From Patescibacteria group bacterium (lineage in GTDB: Bacteria > Patescibacteriota > Patescibacteriia > Veblenbacterales > UBA10138), in contig DOPF01000073.1 in NCBI GenBank assembly GCA_003512705.1, forward strand, positions 6,420 to 13,991: DNA of 7,572 nt. The letters run 5' to 3'. The position numbers were made by a program, and so were the translations under genes. How positions within the stretch are numbered: position 1 is the first letter of the stretch; the number at the start of each line of letters is the position of its first letter. The notes under the pieces were generated by a model, which saw nothing but the letters and a program-made list of their open reading frames with translations, searched no databases and was not told where the DNA came from. Below are positions 6,549-7,572 of this stretch, piece after piece.

Positions 6549-7229
6549 CTAAGGCGGATTAATTGGCTCAACTTTAGCCTGGCGAGTTAGATGATATTTT
6601 TTTATGTGATGCACTAATCTCACTAGCGCCGTCAAAATAAAACTAATCGTGAATACCCACCAAAAATATTTATAAGTTGTGGATTGCACATGACTACCTA
6701 TATTCCATGAGTGATACAAAATTAGCGGCAGGGCTAGATAGGTAAAATAATGGACCTTTTTCCAGTGTCGCACGACAAACTTATTTTTTCGTAACAAACC
6801 CGCTAATGTAGCAAAGGTAAGTAATAAAAAAGCTAAAATACCCGCCGACCAATATAGCTTTAAAGAATCGGGCAATGAACTTAGCACTCCAAAATAACTT
6901 AAGCCCACAACCTTGATGGAAAGGTATAATAAAAACGGGTGGATTAGCGCTATACCGTAAGCTATTATCCCCTCACGAATGTGATAACGCAAAACTTTGG
7001 CTGGATCAAACAAACTATTAAGCATGCTTCTCCAAGCGCCAACCATGAATTGAATCCACAGTAAATTTAGAGCCAGCATGCCGAATAATGGAAAAAACAA
7101 CGCCAGATACAAACTAGCTGAAAAAGGCAAATTAAGTGATGTCGATGCTCCCGGCCACCAATAAAAAAATGGAGCGGCCATAACTGCCACCATAGCCAAA
7201 AACAGTATTATTTTAATTAATTGCTTCAT
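6549..7229 (-). CDS. Ferric-reductase-like transmembrane haem protein (MsrQ/YedZ-like)
   Basis: The 226-residue protein has about six membrane helices (around 4-20, 39-63, 85-108, 125-146, 158-174 and 186-205). Two helices carry paired histidines with the spacing of ferric-reductase-type haem ligands: His83/His97 in the third helix and His160/His173 in the fifth; His155 and His180 are near. This is the layout of the PF01794 domain found in MsrQ, NADPH oxidases and ferric reductases, which pass electrons across the membrane through haem. There is no flavin or NADPH domain, so it resembles MsrQ in size. MsrQ normally feeds the molybdenum enzyme MsrP, which is not in the window; here the nearby repair gene is msrA, which usually uses thioredoxin. 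A link to methionine sulfoxide repair is tempting but unproven. It starts 12 bases after the zinc-ribbon remnant. Confidence 0.8.
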   Translation of the reverse strand: MKQLIKIILFLAMVAVMAAPFFYWWPGASTSLNLPFSASLYLALFFPLFGMLALNLLWIQFMVGAWRSMLNSLFDPAKVLRYHIREGIIAYGIALIHPFLLYLSIKVVGLSYFGVLSSLPDSLKLYWSAGILAFLLLTFATLAGLLRKNKFVVRHWKKVHYFTYLALPLILYHSWNIGSHVQSTTYKYFWWVFTISFILTALVRLVHHIKKYHLTRQAKVEPINPP

Positions 7230-7241
7230 AGGTTTATTTTA

Positions 7242-7410
7242 TCACCGTTTTGTTGCCGATTCAAACTTTTGCTTTTTACCGCACCAAGGACAGTGCCAAA
7301 TCCTTTTCGATTTAGGAGCGTCCCCCACCGCCCACCATTTTTTTGCAGTAACCACAGAGAAAGTGTTGTATCTGCTCTGGCGAGACTCTACCTGGTAACC
7401 TTTTTTTTAT
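7242..7410 (-). pseudogene. Small zinc-ribbon protein gene, frameshifted and without a standard start
   Basis: If one base is dropped from the run of seven A on the minus strand (7344-7338), a 55-codon reading frame appears. It begins IKKRLPGRVSPEQIQHFL, continues with CGYC (residues 19-22), KKWWAVGDAPKSKRIW and HCPWC (39-43), and ends KKQKFESATKR with a TGA. Two CxxC pairs 17 residues apart form a classic zinc ribbon, and tryptophan and charged residues sit where such folds carry them. As written, the first frame stops 11 codons after the A run. No ATG, GTG or TTG lies in frame upstream; the ATA at 7410-7408 would be one change from ATG. It may be a real gene hit by a sequencing or assembly slip, a decaying gene, or one read through slippage. 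It lies between msrA and the ferric-reductase-like gene on the same strand. Confidence 0.6.
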
Positions 7411-7422
7411 AATACGGGAATT

Positions 7423-7456
7423 AACATTCCAACATTCTTGAGAATGTTGGAATGTT
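7423..7456. repeat. Perfect 15-bp inverted repeat at the msrA stop codon
   Basis: AACATTCCAACATTC (7423-7437) is followed after TTGA by its exact reverse complement (7442-7456). Each arm itself holds AACATTC twice, so four copies of a 7-base unit are arranged as two inverted pairs. It overlaps the msrA stop (7457-7455). As RNA it would be a strong hairpin, but no good T-run follows on the minus strand, and only ATTTT on the plus strand. It may be an msrA terminator or 3'-end stabiliser, or a binding site. Confidence 0.75.
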
Positions 7457-7572
7457 ATTTTAACACCCTACCATACTTAGCCCGAAACTTTTCCATCTTA
7501 GGATTTATCACCGCTTGACAATAAGCCCACTCAGGATTTTTAGCAAAGTAATTATGGTGGTAATCTTCAGCC
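7455..7572 (-). CDS. msrA: Peptide methionine sulfoxide reductase MsrA, C-terminal end only
   Basis: MsrA reduces the S form of methionine sulfoxide in proteins and free methionine, in the cytoplasm. Only the last 38 codons are in the window; the rest, including the catalytic GCFW cysteine motif, lies beyond the right edge. The visible part begins AEDYHHNYFAKNPEWAYCQ and ends in VINPKMEKFRAKYGRVLK before TAA. AEDYHxNYF and the YCQxVIxPKxxKFR pattern are diagnostic of the family's C-terminus. The protein stops soon after, with no glycine-rich tail carrying the extra recycling cysteines of E. coli MsrA, so it would depend on another thiol or reductant. It is the most upstream gene seen and runs toward the zinc-ribbon remnant and the ferric-reductase-like gene. 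Confidence 0.92.
   Translation of the reverse strand, partial: AEDYHHNYFAKNPEWAYCQAVINPKMEKFRAKYGRVLK

Noticed and set aside
6548..6571. TTG start at 6571 for the RMD1-like gene
   Set aside because: ATG 6547 directly follows the upstream stop and keeps the whole conserved N-terminus; the 8 extra residues add no recognisable motif. TTG cannot be fully excluded.
7221..7412. 63-codon plus-strand reading frame in the msrA to ferric-reductase-like gap
   Set aside because: The minus strand of the same stretch encodes the two CxxC motifs of the zinc-ribbon remnant, which is a better explanation.
1..7572. CRISPR arrays, insertion sequences, tRNA or rRNA genes
   Set aside because: No regularly spaced repeats, transposase motifs, or cloverleaf or rRNA signatures were seen on either strand.

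Overview
The window looks like part of a small-genome bacterium of the Candidate Phyla Radiation (Patescibacteria). This is an inference from gene content and style, not from a marker gene. The genes are short and tightly packed. They include a cohesin-domain envelope protein, a SecD carrying a peptidyl-prolyl isomerase-like insert, and an RMD1/DUF155 protein, and most starts have weak or no Shine-Dalgarno sites. TGA is used as a stop codon (for example in the TGA/ATG overlap at 5247-5250), so the alternative code in which TGA encodes glycine is not used here.

All convincing genes lie on the minus strand, so transcription runs from right to left. The upstream block (7572 down to 3502) holds the last 38 codons of msrA, a broken small zinc-ribbon gene, a ferric-reductase-like haem membrane protein, an RMD1/DUF155 membrane protein, a small membrane protein with metal-hydrolase-like motifs, and a complete fused ABC exporter. 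From the zinc-ribbon remnant onward, neighbours overlap or sit within about 12 bases, which suggests one operon. A 74-base gap (3428-3501) with a possible promoter and a hairpin plus T-run separates it from the second block: secD, secF and a cohesin-like membrane-anchored protein (3427 down to 64). The first 63 bases are non-coding and can form hairpins.

SecD and SecF form the accessory complex that uses the ion gradient to help pull secreted proteins through SecYEG. The cohesin-like protein has a signal peptide and a C-terminal membrane anchor and is probably itself a Sec substrate. The upstream block mixes oxidative repair (msrA), a probable transmembrane electron carrier and a lipid or drug exporter; no single pathway can be read from it with certainty.

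The most interesting observation is in SecD. The inserted domain (about residues 174-290) has the core motifs of a parvulin prolyl isomerase, but the strand that normally opens the fold (motif ASHILL) comes after the strand that normally closes it (motif QFGYHIIK). This order suggests a circularly permuted parvulin built into the periplasmic part of SecD. A second hidden item is the zinc-ribbon gene at 7242-7410, readable only if one base is removed from a run of seven A and a non-standard start is accepted.
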